20,035 bases of DNA from Caryophanales bacterium UBA7642 (GCA_002483745.1 DLIM01000034.1:51583-71617), one strand, 5' to 3'. Counted from the stretch's first letter, positions 1-8,909 are shown. Notes: generated by a model from the letters alone, not told the origin. A program made the numbers and translations.

Positions 1-31
1 TCAGTTGCTCTACCAGCTGAGCTAAAGATCC
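1..31 (-). tRNA. tRNA gene, 5' part only (cut by window edge)
   Basis: Read on the minus strand this starts GGATCTT (acceptor), TA, then a D-arm with stem GCTC/GAGC and loop AGCTGGTA, then A and ACTGA, the 5' side of the anticodon stem. The anticodon lies outside the window. An anticodon stem starting ACTGA after GCA is common in tRNA-Thr and some tRNA-Lys of low-GC bacteria, so the identity is not settled. Confidence 0.88.
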
Positions 32-51
32 AACTATTTTCAGGCTTGATA

Positions 52-80
52 ATTATATTACTTGACTTTAAATATTGCAA
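52..80 (-). promoter_or_regulatory. Promoter of the tRNA gene
   Basis: On the minus strand there is a -35 box TTGCAA (75-80), a 17-base spacer and a perfect -10 box TATAAT (52-57). Transcription would start near 45, giving about 14 bases of 5' leader before the tRNA, a normal distance. It points away from the ABC genes, so it serves the tRNA. Confidence 0.8.
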
Positions 81-147
81 GATTCTAATTAAAATTCCTA
101 TGGATTTTTTTTAAAAAGATAGAAAAGAGCGAGTCTAATCGGCTAAT

Positions 148-1971
148 TTACTGGTAATATTTTGCTTGTGCTGAAAACATCTGATAGTAGATTCCCTTGG
201 CTTCTTTCATTAAGGAAACATGGGTTCCTCTTTGAACTATCTTGCCTTTATCTAGGACGATTATCTCATCACAGAATCTTGTTGAAGACATTCGATGGGA
301 AATAAAGACACTGGTTTTATCGTTGACTAGTTTTTCAATGGATTTATAGACGTTTAATTCTGAGACAGGGTCAAGAGCGCTAGTTGGTTCATCTAAAAGA
401 ATAATGGGGGAGTCTTTATATAAGCCTCTGGCAATAGCGACTTTCTGCTGCTCACCGCCTGATAATTCTTCTCCGTCTTCTAAGTCATGGAAGAGGTAGG
501 TATTAATCCCCTGAGAGAGTTTAGTCTTGTTGTTGTAATCAAAAGCGGTTAAGTCTAAGCAATGCTTTACTTTTTCTTCATCAATGTGGTCTTCTTTTGA
601 GCTGACGTTTTCTTTTAAGGTAAAACCAAAGAGATTGAAATCCTGGAAGAGAATAGCAATGACTTTCTGATAGGAATCAAAGGTAAAGTTATTGATATTA
701 GTTCCGTTAAAAAGAATCTCACCAGATTCTGGATAATAAAGTCTTCCAATCAATTTAATAATAGTTGATTTGCCAGCTCCGTTCTTTCCGACAATAGCCA
801 GTTTCTTTTTAGGATTGATCTTAAAAGAGACATCATTTAAAGCATATTCATTCGTATTAGGATACTTAAAGAAGACATGATTGAATTCAATGGTGTTCTC
901 CTTTTTGATGAGAGCCTCTTCGTTCTTGGTTTGTGTGGAGTCTTTTAGTTCGATGAAATTAAAGTAGTTAATCAGATACTTGGATTGCAAGGATACTTGT
1001 GAGAATCCGGTTAAGGCATCAATAAGTTTCTGAGCAAAGAATGAAATTGCTCCAACAGTGGTTACTATTGAGCCTACGCTTATGATTCCAAAATAGGCTT
1101 TAGCTCCGATATATAGATAAGAAGCAAAGAGAAGCAAGGCTGTTTCAACGAAGATACCAGTTGATAATTTTCCGGTATTAATACTTAAAGAACGGAATTT
1201 AGGAGTCTGTTCTTCAACAAACTCTTTATAGAGAGGATTGAAAGTGTTTTGAAGGCTATAGATTCTAACATCCTTAGCTAATCGATAATCAGCTGTGGTA
1301 TCTAAGATATACATAATCTTTTGGTTAGAATCTACGTTATCAAGATAGAAATTATAGGAGATTTTATTGATTTTCTTCATCTGTGAAAGGGAGATTACGA
1401 GAATAACAAGGATTAAACCAAAGATAACTAAGAAAGAATAAGGGCTATTTAAGAAAAGGAAAAGTTTTGATTCATTGTCAGAGACAATTGAGTCAAAGCC
1501 GACTGTAAAGAGAAGACTAGCAAAGACCAAAGACAAGAGAGAAACCAAGATAGCCGATGTTCCGAAATAGAAGAAAGAGCCGAAGCCACCGCTTCCATTT
1601 GCTCCGCCATCGGCTTTGGTTAGCATCTCCTTAATATCTTTGTTTTCTAACTGAGTGTAATTTAAGCTTAGGCATTTATTGATTAAGGCTAGATATAGGT
1701 GCTGATCGACTAATCGGATTTGCCAGTTGATGAAGATTTCACTAATATTTTTGATGATATTCAATCCTAAGGTAATAGCTAAGAAGATATAGACTTCTTT
1801 CATGATGATATCAACACTTGTGTTGCTTAGAAGATAATCAAGGATCTTCCCAGAGTAAAAGAGAGCCACAAAAGGATTTAAGGCTGTTACGATATCATTA
1901 ATAAAGAGGGAGAAAAGATAAAGCGGTGACAACTTAAAACCATATTTCAGGATTTTAAAGAAGGCTTTCAT
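148..1971 (-). CDS. ABC exporter half-transporter (membrane domain fused to ATPase)
   Basis: A 607-residue membrane protein of the exporter type: hydrophobic segments over about the first 320 residues, then a nucleotide-binding domain. Visible motifs are Walker A GKNGAGKS (395-402), Q-loop FQD (Q443), signature LSGGE (503-507), Walker B IILLDE (523-528, catalytic Glu present) and H-loop ISHR (H559). It starts at ATG 1969-1971, 17 bases inside the end of the upstream ABC gene, with AAGGAG at 1978-1983, so the two are translationally coupled. Exporters with two different half-subunits (BmrCD-like) are usual in Bacillota, and these two probably pair. The substrate cannot be told: no peptidase domain and no adjacent peptide precursor or resistance gene is seen. 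No convincing terminator follows it. Confidence 0.93.
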   Translation of the reverse strand: MKAFFKILKYGFKLSPLYLFSLFINDIVTALNPFVALFYSGKILDYLLSNTSVDIIMKEVYIFLAITLGLNIIKNISEIFINWQIRLVDQHLYLALINKCLSLNYTQLENKDIKEMLTKADGGANGSGGFGSFFYFGTSAILVSLLSLVFASLLFTVGFDSIVSDNESKLFLFLNSPYSFLVIFGLILVILVISLSQMKKINKISYNFYLDNVDSNQKIMYILDTTADYRLAKDVRIYSLQNTFNPLYKEFVEEQTPKFRSLSINTGKLSTGIFVETALLLFASYLYIGAKAYFGIISVGSIVTTVGAISFFAQKLIDALTGFSQVSLQSKYLINYFNFIELKDSTQTKNEEALIKKENTIEFNHVFFKYPNTNEYALNDVSFKINPKKKLAIVGKNGAGKSTIIKLIGRLYYPESGEILFNGTNINNFTFDSYQKVIAILFQDFNLFGFTLKENVSSKEDHIDEEKVKHCLDLTAFDYNNKTKLSQGINTYLFHDLEDGEELSGGEQQKVAIARGLYKDSPIILLDEPTSALDPVSELNVYKSIEKLVNDKTSVFISHRMSSTRFCDEIIVLDKGKIVQRGTHVSLMKEAKGIYYQMFSAQAKYYQ

Positions 1972-3802
1972 TTAGCTCTCCTTGGTTTTTGTAATAATGG
2001 GATTGAATTGAGAAGACATGATAATACTCACCTTTCTTCTTCATCAATTCCTCATGAGTTCCTTCTTCAACAATCTTTCCGTCTTTAAGATAGATGATGT
2101 TATTGCAGAATTTTGTGGATGAGAGACGGTGAGAAATAAACAAAGAAGTCTTGTTATAGCACAAGGAAGCATATTGCTCGTAGAGCTTTCCTTCTGCTAT
2201 AGGATCAAGAGCACTAGTGGGTTCATCAAGCATTAAAAAGCTTCCGTCTTTGTATAAAGCTCTTGCTAACATTAGTTTTTGGCTTTCACCACCGGAGAGT
2301 TGAATACCGCTTTTATCAAGATTTTGAGTTAAGTAAGTCCTATCCTTTTCAGGAAGAGAATCTACTTTATCAAATAAATCAGCTTCTTTTAAGCACTTAA
2401 CAACCTTTTCTTCATCAATATTCTTGTCTAAGTACTGAGAAGAGACAATATCTTTGATTCGAACGCCGATGACTTCGACATCCTGATTGATGATGGAAAG
2501 CAGACGATAGTATTCATCAATATTAAAATCGCTGATAGGATGACCGGAAATTAAGATTTCACCACTCGTTGGCTTATAGAATCCCGAAAGTAATTTTATG
2601 ATAGTGGTTTTACCGGCTCCGTTTGCTCCCACTAAGGCAATTTTTTCTCCGGCGTTGATCTTAAAGGAAACATTTTCGATGGTGTTGTCTTTACTGTCAT
2701 GGTATTTAAAAGAAACGTTTTTGAATTCAACAGTTAATGGCTTAGAGACAGAATTGATATCGATGCCTTTATTATGGTTGAAAGCTGAAGGTGCGTTGAT
2801 GAACTTCAGATACTGAAGAGTATCTTTACTGGCAACCATTATGTCATTAACGTCATCGAATAGATCGGTTAGGTAAGTAGAGATGCCGTTAACAATACCA
2901 ATCAATAAAGTAAACTGAGCCACTGATAAAGATTTATTCACGACACCAGTTATTAATATTGAATAAGCAACCAAGTCTCTTATATAGCCTAATAGACTAT
3001 TGGAAAGATTAGGAAGTATTACTATGCTTCTTTGTATTAATGTATATTTCTTTAAAAGATTAAATTCTTTCATGAAAAAACTATTAAAGAGACCTGCCAG
3101 GTTATAGTTTCTAATATCTTTTCCTTTTAATTCGTTTTTGCTTGTTCGGTAGAGGTAATCTATGCGGTTATAGGATTTACCAGTTCTATCGATATATTTG
3201 TTATAGATTAATGTTGAGAGATACCCTAAAAGGAAGTTAGCTATTACCATCGCTAGCATGATTAAGACTATTTGATAGGAAACTAAGGAAGAGGAGGCAA
3301 TATAGATGATTAAGGAAAGGAAATTGATGAGGAATAAGGGGACATCCTTCATGATTAGTTCTACTCCTAACCAGTTAGAATCTAAACAGTGTTCAGCTTT
3401 CTTTCTATCTTCTTTTCCTTGCTTCTCTTCATAGTATCTATAGTCGCAGACTAAGCTTTTATTTATGAAGGCCGTAAAGAAGTCCTTTAATCTAATAAGA
3501 GTGTTTTCAATATCGTAGCGGCTAGAAACATAATGAGAAGTACCAGATATACCGATATAAGCGGCAAAGGCTATAGAAAGATAAATGGCGAATTTAGTAA
3601 GATTTTTTTCAACACTTAAGAAATAAACTGCCAGTGTTGGAATAAAAAGCAGGACTAGAGGAGCTAGTATGGAAGTAAGAATATAAGTCACAAAAAAGAA
3701 GACGTATTTCTTAGATGAATGGAAAGCTATCTTAAAGATGTAGTTTATAGCTTTAAACGATTCTTTGATGGAGGCTTCTTTTCTATCTTTTTCTTTATTC
3801 AT
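1955..3802 (-). CDS. ABC exporter half-transporter, partner of the downstream ABC gene
   Basis: A 615-residue protein with the same plan as its neighbour: membrane domain to about residue 330, then ATPase with Walker A GANGAGKT (392-399), Q-loop INQD (Q440), signature LSGGE (502-506), Walker B FLMLDE (522-527) and H-loop ISHR (H558). Both subunits keep the catalytic Glu and His, so neither ATP site looks obviously dead from this subunit's side. The C-termini resemble each other (YYHVFSIQSHYY here, YYQMFSAQAKYY there), which suggests duplication of a half-transporter. It is the first gene of the pair. The ATG at 3800-3802 is preceded by AGGG only 4 bases away, so the ribosome site is weak. Substrate unknown; multidrug, peptide or lipid export are all possible. 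Confidence 0.93.
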   Translation of the reverse strand: MNKEKDRKEASIKESFKAINYIFKIAFHSSKKYVFFFVTYILTSILAPLVLLFIPTLAVYFLSVEKNLTKFAIYLSIAFAAYIGISGTSHYVSSRYDIENTLIRLKDFFTAFINKSLVCDYRYYEEKQGKEDRKKAEHCLDSNWLGVELIMKDVPLFLINFLSLIIYIASSSLVSYQIVLIMLAMVIANFLLGYLSTLIYNKYIDRTGKSYNRIDYLYRTSKNELKGKDIRNYNLAGLFNSFFMKEFNLLKKYTLIQRSIVILPNLSNSLLGYIRDLVAYSILITGVVNKSLSVAQFTLLIGIVNGISTYLTDLFDDVNDIMVASKDTLQYLKFINAPSAFNHNKGIDINSVSKPLTVEFKNVSFKYHDSKDNTIENVSFKINAGEKIALVGANGAGKTTIIKLLSGFYKPTSGEILISGHPISDFNIDEYYRLLSIINQDVEVIGVRIKDIVSSQYLDKNIDEEKVVKCLKEADLFDKVDSLPEKDRTYLTQNLDKSGIQLSGGESQKLMLARALYKDGSFLMLDEPTSALDPIAEGKLYEQYASLCYNKTSLFISHRLSSTKFCNNIIYLKDGKIVEEGTHEELMKKKGEYYHVFSIQSHYYKNQGELNESLL

Positions 3803-3811
3803 GATGCCCTA

Positions 3812-3817
3812 ATTATA
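3812..3817 (-). promoter_or_regulatory. Possible -10 box of the ABC exporter pair
   Basis: A perfect TATAAT on the minus strand lies 9 bases before the ATG at 3802. I see no good -35 box at 16-18 bases (TTGCTA at 3838-3843 gives a 20-base spacer). If used, the leader would be only about 3 bases. The terminator at 3864-3885 separates this gene from the P-type ATPase, so a local promoter is needed. Confidence 0.4.
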
Positions 3818-3863
3818 TTCTTATAGGAAAAAAGGAGTAGCAATGTGTAGTTGCTAGACCAAA

Positions 3864-3885
3864 AAGAGCGCTAAAAAGCGCTCTT
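3864..3885 (-). terminator. Rho-independent terminator after the P-type ATPase
   Basis: Perfect 8-bp stem AAGAGCGC/GCGCTCTT around a 6-base loop, followed on the minus strand by a further T run. It begins three bases past the ATPase stop codon. It isolates the ATPase transcript from the ABC pair. Confidence 0.88.
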
Positions 3886-3888
3886 ATT

Positions 3889-6800
3889 TTATTGCTGTGC
3901 CGTATTAGAATTGTCTTCTTTTTGAGTTATTACGGTTGTTGTAGAAGTGCAGTTTTTAGATTCAGACTGGTTTTCTTTAGCAAGCTTTTTCTTTCCAAAG
4001 AATGCTTTGAAGAAGACTGATCCGCCTTCTCCTCTCATCGGTGAGAATAAGACCATCAGTAATCCTAATAGTGCTGAGACTCCTGTGCCATAGATGATTA
4101 ATAACAGCCACATAGTCTTATTCATGTACCTGAAGTCGATACCAGTGAATTCCATCGACATATTCCAATAGGTATAGTTCTTACCATCTGGCTGATTAGC
4201 CATAGCCGGTAGATAAGGGAGAACGAAGACGAAGATAATGAAGCCTACCCATAAAGCAATATACAGAACCCTTCTATAGGTATTAAAGGGTGAACAGCAG
4301 GAGTAGACCATTGCCATTGAAATTACGGCCATAGTTATTGAGCAGAAAGTAGTAAAGGCAATCTTATCGTAGGATTCAATACCGGTTGGATCGAGGAAGT
4401 TACCGGAATACTTAAAGACATAGTTTAGGGCAATAGCTAGAATCAGACAAATAGCGCCAGGCAAGGCTCTTGAAAAAGTATTCTTTAAGAAATGACCAGT
4501 TATCAGTTGATCATTCTTCTGCAAAGCTAAGAAGAAGGAAGGGGCTCCAATACCGATGACTTCCATAATCATGATGTTGTTAGTCTCAAAGGGGTATTCA
4601 ATACCATTGCCATGATTAAGGAAGGTCAATAGGACAATGACTGTAAAGACAATTGTGAAGATTGTTTTCATCAAGAAGAGTGAGGAGGATCGCTGAATAT
4701 TGTTGATAACTCTTCTGCCTTCCTGAACGACTGAAGGCATAGAGGCAAAGTTAGAATCAAGTAGTACTAAGTGAGCTACGTTTCTTGCGGCACTAGCGCC
4801 ATTTGCCATAGCGATAGAGCAGTCAGCGTTTTTCATAGCTAAGATATCATTAACACCATCGCCTGTCATACCAACGGTGTTCTTCTCTTTCTTCAGCTGT
4901 TTGATGATAGCAGCCTTTTGTTCAGGAGAGACTCTTCCAAAGACAGTATATTTATCGACTATATCTGATACTTCTCTTACTGATAGTCCTTCTAAGGAGA
5001 TACATTTTTCTGCTTCAGGGACTTTGCATTTTTGAGCAATTTCCGAAGCTGTTAAGGGGTTATCGCCGGAGATGATCTTAATCTTAACGCCATTATCAAC
5101 AAACCATTTAATGGTGTTAGGAGCTTCAGGGCGGATATGATCTTCTAGAACAAAGACAGCAACAGGATAGATTTTTCCATCAATTTCGTTATGCTGAATC
5201 TCTTTGTCGCAGTGGCAAAGCATGACGACTCTGAATCCTTTTGATTCTTTCTCGGCAATGTATCTAGTAACTGTCCTGTCTTTGGTTTTATAGATGTATT
5301 CAGGGGCACCAAGAATAAAGGTCCCTAGATCTTCAAAGGTGACAGCGGAGAATTTTCTGGCTGAGGAGAAAGGAATAGTTGCTCGTGGAATATAGTCTTT
5401 CTTAAGAGGATATCGTTGTGATAAAGCGATGGAGGTTTGGTTATTCTCATGGAAGGAATTCAAGTATGATCCCATAACCATGTTCAAGTCGAAGTCTTTG
5501 TTGATGACTAAGACTTCATCGACTTTCATTGTTCCATCTGTTAAAGTACCAGTTTTATCTAAGCAAAGTATATTGACTCGCGCTAACATTTCAATGCAGT
5601 AAAGATCTTGAACTAGAGTATTCTTTTTAGCTAGAGACATGACTCCGGCGGCTAAGGCTACTGAAGTTAATAAGTACATACCGGCAGGAATCATACCAAT
5701 CATAGAACCAGAGACTTTTCCAAAGGCTTCTCCGGCAATCTGCCAGCTTGTCCAGGTAGGATTATCGGCAGCCAGTTTAATCCACTGGGTTCCAAACAAG
5801 GCTCCGCCGACTGGTAAGATGATTAAGGCAACTACTCTAATAATTAGGTTAAGAGATCTAAGCAATTCCGACTGGGGCTTGGCATATTCCTTTGCCTTAG
5901 CCTGTAAGCCAGAAGCATAGTTATAATCACCGATTGATTTAGCTTGGCAGATAGCTGAACCGGAAACGACAAAAGAGCCAGCCAAGATTGAGTCTCCAAC
6001 GGCTTTTTTGATAGGGAGTGATTCACCGGTTAAGAGCGATTCATTGACTTCCATTGACCCTTCTTTAAGAATTGAATCAGTAGGAATCTGATCACCGTTG
6101 TTTAAGACATAGATATCATCTAGGACTAACTGGTCAGCCAAGATAATTGAAGCTTTGCCAGCTCTGACCACTTTGATGTTCTGAGCAGTTACAAGCTTTA
6201 ATTTATCAATAGTCTGTTTAGCACGGCATTCCTGAACAATACCGATGATAGTATTGACAACAGCTACCCAGATAAAGAGAGCCGAGGAATATCTTTGGAA
6301 GACCATTAAAACAATTGCGATTGCCCATTCAATCATATTGAAGAAAGTGAAGATATTTGTTAAGACAATTTTTAAATAACTCTTAGAATTAGAGACTTTA
6401 GTCTTATTGGTTAATTCCTGAGCAGTTCTTTCAGCGACTTGAGCGGTGCTAAGTCCAACTAAAATATCAGGTTCGTAACGAGCTAAGTCGCTAGGCAAAG
6501 TTTTAACTGAACCGGACTGCTTTTTGACTTTATGAATGCCAAAAAGCTTGAACTGCTTCTTGTCTTTATTGCTTTTTTTCCTATTCTGTTTACTTAGTTT
6601 CTTTAAGGCTTTTACATTGACGGATTTCATTAAAGCAGTCTTAGGGCTTAAAGTTCTTAATTCATCAGCTTTATTTCCGGCTACTGGCTGTTCACCAGTT
6701 CCCGGACGAAGCGGTTCTTCATTATCGGCAGCGGAGTTCTTACTGTTAGAGTCAGAGGCATCAATAGTTTTGAACTCGTTGTCTTCGTTATCAGTATTGT

Positions 6801-6972
6801 TGGTAACTGGTTTAGTCTCCTTCTTGGACTCCTCTTCTTTTTTGCTATTAGCTTCTAAAGACTGCTGCTCATAGGTGTCAATTGAAATGGACTGAGGATC
6901 CTTGTTCTCAGTGACTTCAGTCTCTTTATCAGAAGGCTTGTTATTAATTTTATATTTTTTCTTAAAATGCAT
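3889..6972 (-). CDS. P-type cation-transporting ATPase with long charged N-terminal extension
   Basis: A 1027-residue ion pump. Visible P-type motifs: TGES of the actuator domain (315-318), phosphorylation site DKTGTLT (Asp472), nucleotide-domain GAPE (555-558), SGD (635-637) and TGDGVND (703-709). The stretch IPAGMYLLTS (428-437) before the DKTG site matches the CtpE-like ('cation-transporting ATPase E') group in general look, but Ala stands where SERCA-type calcium pumps have the Glu of PEGL; the ion is therefore not assigned. There is no heavy-metal CPx motif. Residues 1-160 are hydrophilic and rich in Glu, Lys, Ser and Asn (probably disordered), and the C-terminal ~35 residues are also polar. 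The first membrane segments begin near 200. An in-frame TAG sits 9 bases before the ATG and no Shine-Dalgarno site is evident, so initiation is weak or coupled. It lies 71 bases downstream of tdk on the same strand. Confidence 0.93.
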   Translation of the reverse strand: MHFKKKYKINNKPSDKETEVTENKDPQSISIDTYEQQSLEANSKKEEESKKETKPVTNNTDNEDNEFKTIDASDSNSKNSAADNEEPLRPGTGEQPVAGNKADELRTLSPKTALMKSVNVKALKKLSKQNRKKSNKDKKQFKLFGIHKVKKQSGSVKTLPSDLARYEPDILVGLSTAQVAERTAQELTNKTKVSNSKSYLKIVLTNIFTFFNMIEWAIAIVLMVFQRYSSALFIWVAVVNTIIGIVQECRAKQTIDKLKLVTAQNIKVVRAGKASIILADQLVLDDIYVLNNGDQIPTDSILKEGSMEVNESLLTGESLPIKKAVGDSILAGSFVVSGSAICQAKSIGDYNYASGLQAKAKEYAKPQSELLRSLNLIIRVVALIILPVGGALFGTQWIKLAADNPTWTSWQIAGEAFGKVSGSMIGMIPAGMYLLTSVALAAGVMSLAKKNTLVQDLYCIEMLARVNILCLDKTGTLTDGTMKVDEVLVINKDFDLNMVMGSYLNSFHENNQTSIALSQRYPLKKDYIPRATIPFSSARKFSAVTFEDLGTFILGAPEYIYKTKDRTVTRYIAEKESKGFRVVMLCHCDKEIQHNEIDGKIYPVAVFVLEDHIRPEAPNTIKWFVDNGVKIKIISGDNPLTASEIAQKCKVPEAEKCISLEGLSVREVSDIVDKYTVFGRVSPEQKAAIIKQLKKEKNTVGMTGDGVNDILAMKNADCSIAMANGASAARNVAHLVLLDSNFASMPSVVQEGRRVINNIQRSSSLFLMKTIFTIVFTVIVLLTFLNHGNGIEYPFETNNIMIMEVIGIGAPSFFLALQKNDQLITGHFLKNTFSRALPGAICLILAIALNYVFKYSGNFLDPTGIESYDKIAFTTFCSITMAVISMAMVYSCCSPFNTYRRVLYIALWVGFIIFVFVLPYLPAMANQPDGKNYTYWNMSMEFTGIDFRYMNKTMWLLLIIYGTGVSALLGLLMVLFSPMRGEGGSVFFKAFFGKKKLAKENQSESKNCTSTTTVITQKEDNSNTAQQ

Positions 6973-7043
6973 ATCTATATTCTAAATGACTACTCATTAT
7001 TAGAAAAGAAATTATTTATTTGTTAAAAAGGCAAAAAAATGTT

Positions 7044-7637
7044 TTAGGCTTTGAATTTAGGCTTATTAGGAACAATATGATGCTTACGGCATCTAGCTTC
7101 GTAGGATTCTTTTGCACCAACCAAGATGACAGGATCGTTATAGTCAGCAGGATGTCCGTTGATGATTCTTTGAGTTCTAGTAGCTGCACAGCCACAGACA
7201 GTACAGGCAGCTGTAAGTTTAGTAACAAACTCTGCTCTTGCTAATAGCTGAGGCATAGGTCCAAAAGGCTCTCCTCTAAAATCCATATCAAGTCCGGCTA
7301 CGATTACTCTTACGCCTTTATCGGCTAAATCCTCGCAGATTTGAATTATTTCTTTTCCGAAGAACTGAACTTCATCAACAGCTACAACCTGGGTATAAGG
7401 TTTCACTAATTTCAGGATATCGTTAGCTTCTTTGATGGCATAAGCTTCATATTTATCACCATCGTGAGAGGCAATAGCGGTTTTATCGTAGCGGTTATCA
7501 ATAGCAGGCTTAAAAGCCATTATTTTCTGATGAGCATATGATAAAGTTTTGATTCTTCTTATTAATTCTTCGGATTTACCAGCAAACATCGGTCCAGTAA
7601 TGACTTCAATCCAGCCCTTTTGGAGTTCTTGGTACAT
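7044..7637 (-). CDS. tdk: Thymidine kinase
   Basis: A 197-residue cytosolic enzyme of the TK1-like family that phosphorylates thymidine to dTMP with ATP in pyrimidine salvage. P-loop GPMFAGKS (15-22); DEVQFF (88-93) with the likely catalytic Glu89; a lasso-type zinc site CTVC (Cys145, Cys148) with CRKH (Cys183, His186). Length is normal for the family. Start ATG 7635-7637 has AAGGAGA at 7648-7654 at normal spacing. The only same-strand gene close behind is the P-type ATPase, 71 bases on; I see no terminator between them, so read-through is possible. Confidence 0.97.
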   Translation of the reverse strand: MYQELQKGWIEVITGPMFAGKSEELIRRIKTLSYAHQKIMAFKPAIDNRYDKTAIASHDGDKYEAYAIKEANDILKLVKPYTQVVAVDEVQFFGKEIIQICEDLADKGVRVIVAGLDMDFRGEPFGPMPQLLARAEFVTKLTAACTVCGCAATRTQRIINGHPADYNDPVILVGAKESYEARCRKHHIVPNKPKFKA

Positions 7638-7713
7638 AATAAATCTTTCTCCTTTTGAATGAACAATTCAATTCAGATCGAACTAAAAATTAACTCTTAC
7701 TCAAAACTATTTT

Positions 7714-7722
7714 ATTATATCA
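7714..7722 (-). promoter_or_regulatory. Extended -10 promoter of tdk
   Basis: TGATATAAT on the minus strand is an extended -10 (TGn plus a perfect TATAAT). No good -35 box is seen at 17 bases, which extended -10 promoters can do without. The predicted leader is about 70 bases. Confidence 0.55.
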
Positions 7723-7840
7723 TCTCAATTTTATTAATCGATGACTATCGGAAAACGTTGAATTAGCAAATAAGGTTGCTTGGCTTATAACCATTAATAA
7801 AACAAAAGGTTTTTAGGATAGAAAAGGAAGAAATTTATTT

Positions 7841-8410
7841 TTAAAAATTATTTTTTTCTTGTCTAGAGATGGTCTTTAAGTAATCTGAGACTAAGGAGAC
7901 AACCTTATTATTGGCTTCTAATGAGATATTAATATCAGTCTTGGACTCTAAGGAATGAGGTAAGTCTTTGAATAGATAGACATTTTTGCATTTTTGAAGT
8001 TTGCTTTTAGCATCAATAAGGTAGTGATCAGCATCACTTGAGATGATTAAGTCTTGGCTTTCGATGTAAGGCAAAGTTAGGTCTAGGGGTGTAATCAATA
8101 TCTGATAAACATTAGTAAGTTTCTTAATTTTTTTTAGCTTTGAGGCTACTACTGTTCCAATTGATTTGGAAACAAAGATAATTTCTCCATATTGGGAGAA
8201 ATCAAAGTCTTTAAATTCATTAAGGGTAAATAGATAAGCTTCTTCGATGTTCTTATCTAGTTCAATCATGTCTCTTCTTTCTTTAGGGACATCATAATGG
8301 AGATATTTCATCTCAAAGCCCTCCATCTCTATCATCCTTGATGGATAATAGAGAAGAGAACGGTCACAGCTATATCTTCTTCCTGGGAAGACGACACATA
8401 ATTTTTTCAT
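7841..8410 (-). CDS. Small alpha/beta-hydrolase-like protein
   Basis: A 189-residue soluble protein. It begins with a strand and glycine turn (KKLCVVFPGRRYSCDR), and VSKSIGT (80-86) looks like a nucleophile elbow with Ser83 in a variant of GxSxG whose first Gly is Ser81. Candidate acid and base are Asp126 or Asp128 in SSDADHYL and His152 in LPHSLE, in the right order for a Ser-Asp-His triad. It resembles the small, lid-less alpha/beta hydrolases of the Tex30/KANL3-like type. The substrate is unknown. It has its own start (ATG 8408-8410) with AGAAGGG at 8418-8424, and its promoter region carries repeat motifs (see 8439-8471). It is divergent from the 78-residue gene at 8654. No clear terminator follows. 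Confidence 0.72.
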   Translation of the reverse strand: MKKLCVVFPGRRYSCDRSLLYYPSRMIEMEGFEMKYLHYDVPKERRDMIELDKNIEEAYLFTLNEFKDFDFSQYGEIIFVSKSIGTVVASKLKKIKKLTNVYQILITPLDLTLPYIESQDLIISSDADHYLIDAKSKLQKCKNVYLFKDLPHSLESKTDINISLEANNKVVSLVSDYLKTISRQEKNNF

Positions 8411-8433
8411 TATTTTTCCCTTCTCTATGAATA

Positions 8434-8439
8434 ATTATA
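8434..8439 (-). promoter_or_regulatory. Probable -10 box of the hydrolase gene
   Basis: Perfect TATAAT on the minus strand, 24 bases before the ATG, giving a leader of about 17 bases that contains the ribosome site. The -35 region has no good match to TTGACA, which suggests an activator is needed or the promoter is weak. Confidence 0.5.
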
Positions 8440-8471
8440 TCTAAAGAAACTTGTTTAGATGAAAAGAAACT
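8439..8471. repeat. Inverted and direct repeats in the divergent promoter region
   Basis: ATCTAAA-N8-TTTAGAT (8439-8445 and 8454-8460) is a perfect 7-bp inverted repeat that touches the -10 box of the hydrolase gene. AAAGAAACT occurs twice on the plus strand, at 8443-8451 and 8463-8471, exactly 20 bases apart. The placement suits an operator. The binding protein is unknown. Confidence 0.45.
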
Positions 8472-8599
8472 CTTTTGATTTATGGGCTGAAACAATCCTA
8501 CTGGTTCTTACAATTACCTTAAATTGCAGGATTATTTGAATAATAAATTAATAAGGCTAGAGATTTTAGAGTCAGATAAGGCTGGATTTCTTATTTTGT

Positions 8600-8628
8600 T
8601 TCACTATTTAAGTAAAAGTTTATATAAT
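8600..8628 (+). promoter_or_regulatory. Promoter of the 78-residue gene
   Basis: TTCACT (8600-8605, 4 of 6 to consensus), a 17-base spacer and a perfect TATAAT (8623-8628). Transcription would start near 8635, directly in front of the AAGGAG at 8636-8641, so the leader is only about 19 bases. Confidence 0.6.
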
Positions 8629-8653
8629 ATTCGAAAAGGAGCTTTCTGTTAAT

Positions 8654-8890
8654 ATGGCTAAAATCAAAGGTACGGTCTTGATGGTTAAGGATGGCAAGTT
8701 GCTTCTTCTCTCTAACAATAAATATTATATTGCTAAGGGAACTGCTAATGATGGTGATACCGTAGAGTTTGAATCTGATGATGCTCTACCTATGCCTTCT
8801 TATATGTTTGCTATTGCTGCCATGGAAGAAGAGAATCTTGATGATACTCTCGACTTCATTCAGTCTAAGTGGTTTAGTCCGAAGAAGTAA
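8654..8890 (+). CDS. Small protein of unknown function, 78 residues
   Basis: I do not recognise this protein. The first half (KGTVLMVKDGKLLLLSNNKYYIAKG) alternates hydrophobic and polar residues and has turn-like Asp-Gly and Asn-Asn pairs, suggesting a small beta-sheet domain. The second half is acidic (EFESDD, MEEENLDD) and likely helical. No signal peptide or membrane segment. The gene looks real: AAGGAG at 8636-8641, a matching promoter and a strong terminator straight after the stop make it a complete one-gene unit. The 12-base gap from GGAG to ATG is slightly long. A cytosolic house-keeping or regulatory role is a guess. Confidence 0.82.
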   Translation: MAKIKGTVLMVKDGKLLLLSNNKYYIAKGTANDGDTVEFESDDALPMPSYMFAIAAMEEENLDDTLDFIQSKWFSPKK

Positions 8891-8909
8891 TTTAACTGAT
8901 TAAACAATT

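Noticed and set aside
85..147. Terminator for the ABC exporter pair (AAAATCC/GGAATTTT near 95-115)
   Set aside because: Only a short AT-rich imperfect stem; not strong enough to call.
1..3802. Genomic island inserted at the tRNA gene
   Set aside because: No integrase, no direct repeat of the tRNA end, and only the 5' part of the tRNA is visible; ABC genes have composition like the rest.
148..3802. Bacteriocin or lantibiotic export locus
   Set aside because: No peptidase C39 domain, no leader-peptide ORF and no modification or immunity gene in reach.
7750..7765. Possible catabolite-response (cre) site around GGAAAACGTTGAAT
   Set aside because: Misses several key positions of the TGWAANCGNTNWCA consensus and lies about 30 bases upstream of the tdk -10 in no telling context. 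A similar TTTAAACGAAAA near 13500 is even weaker.
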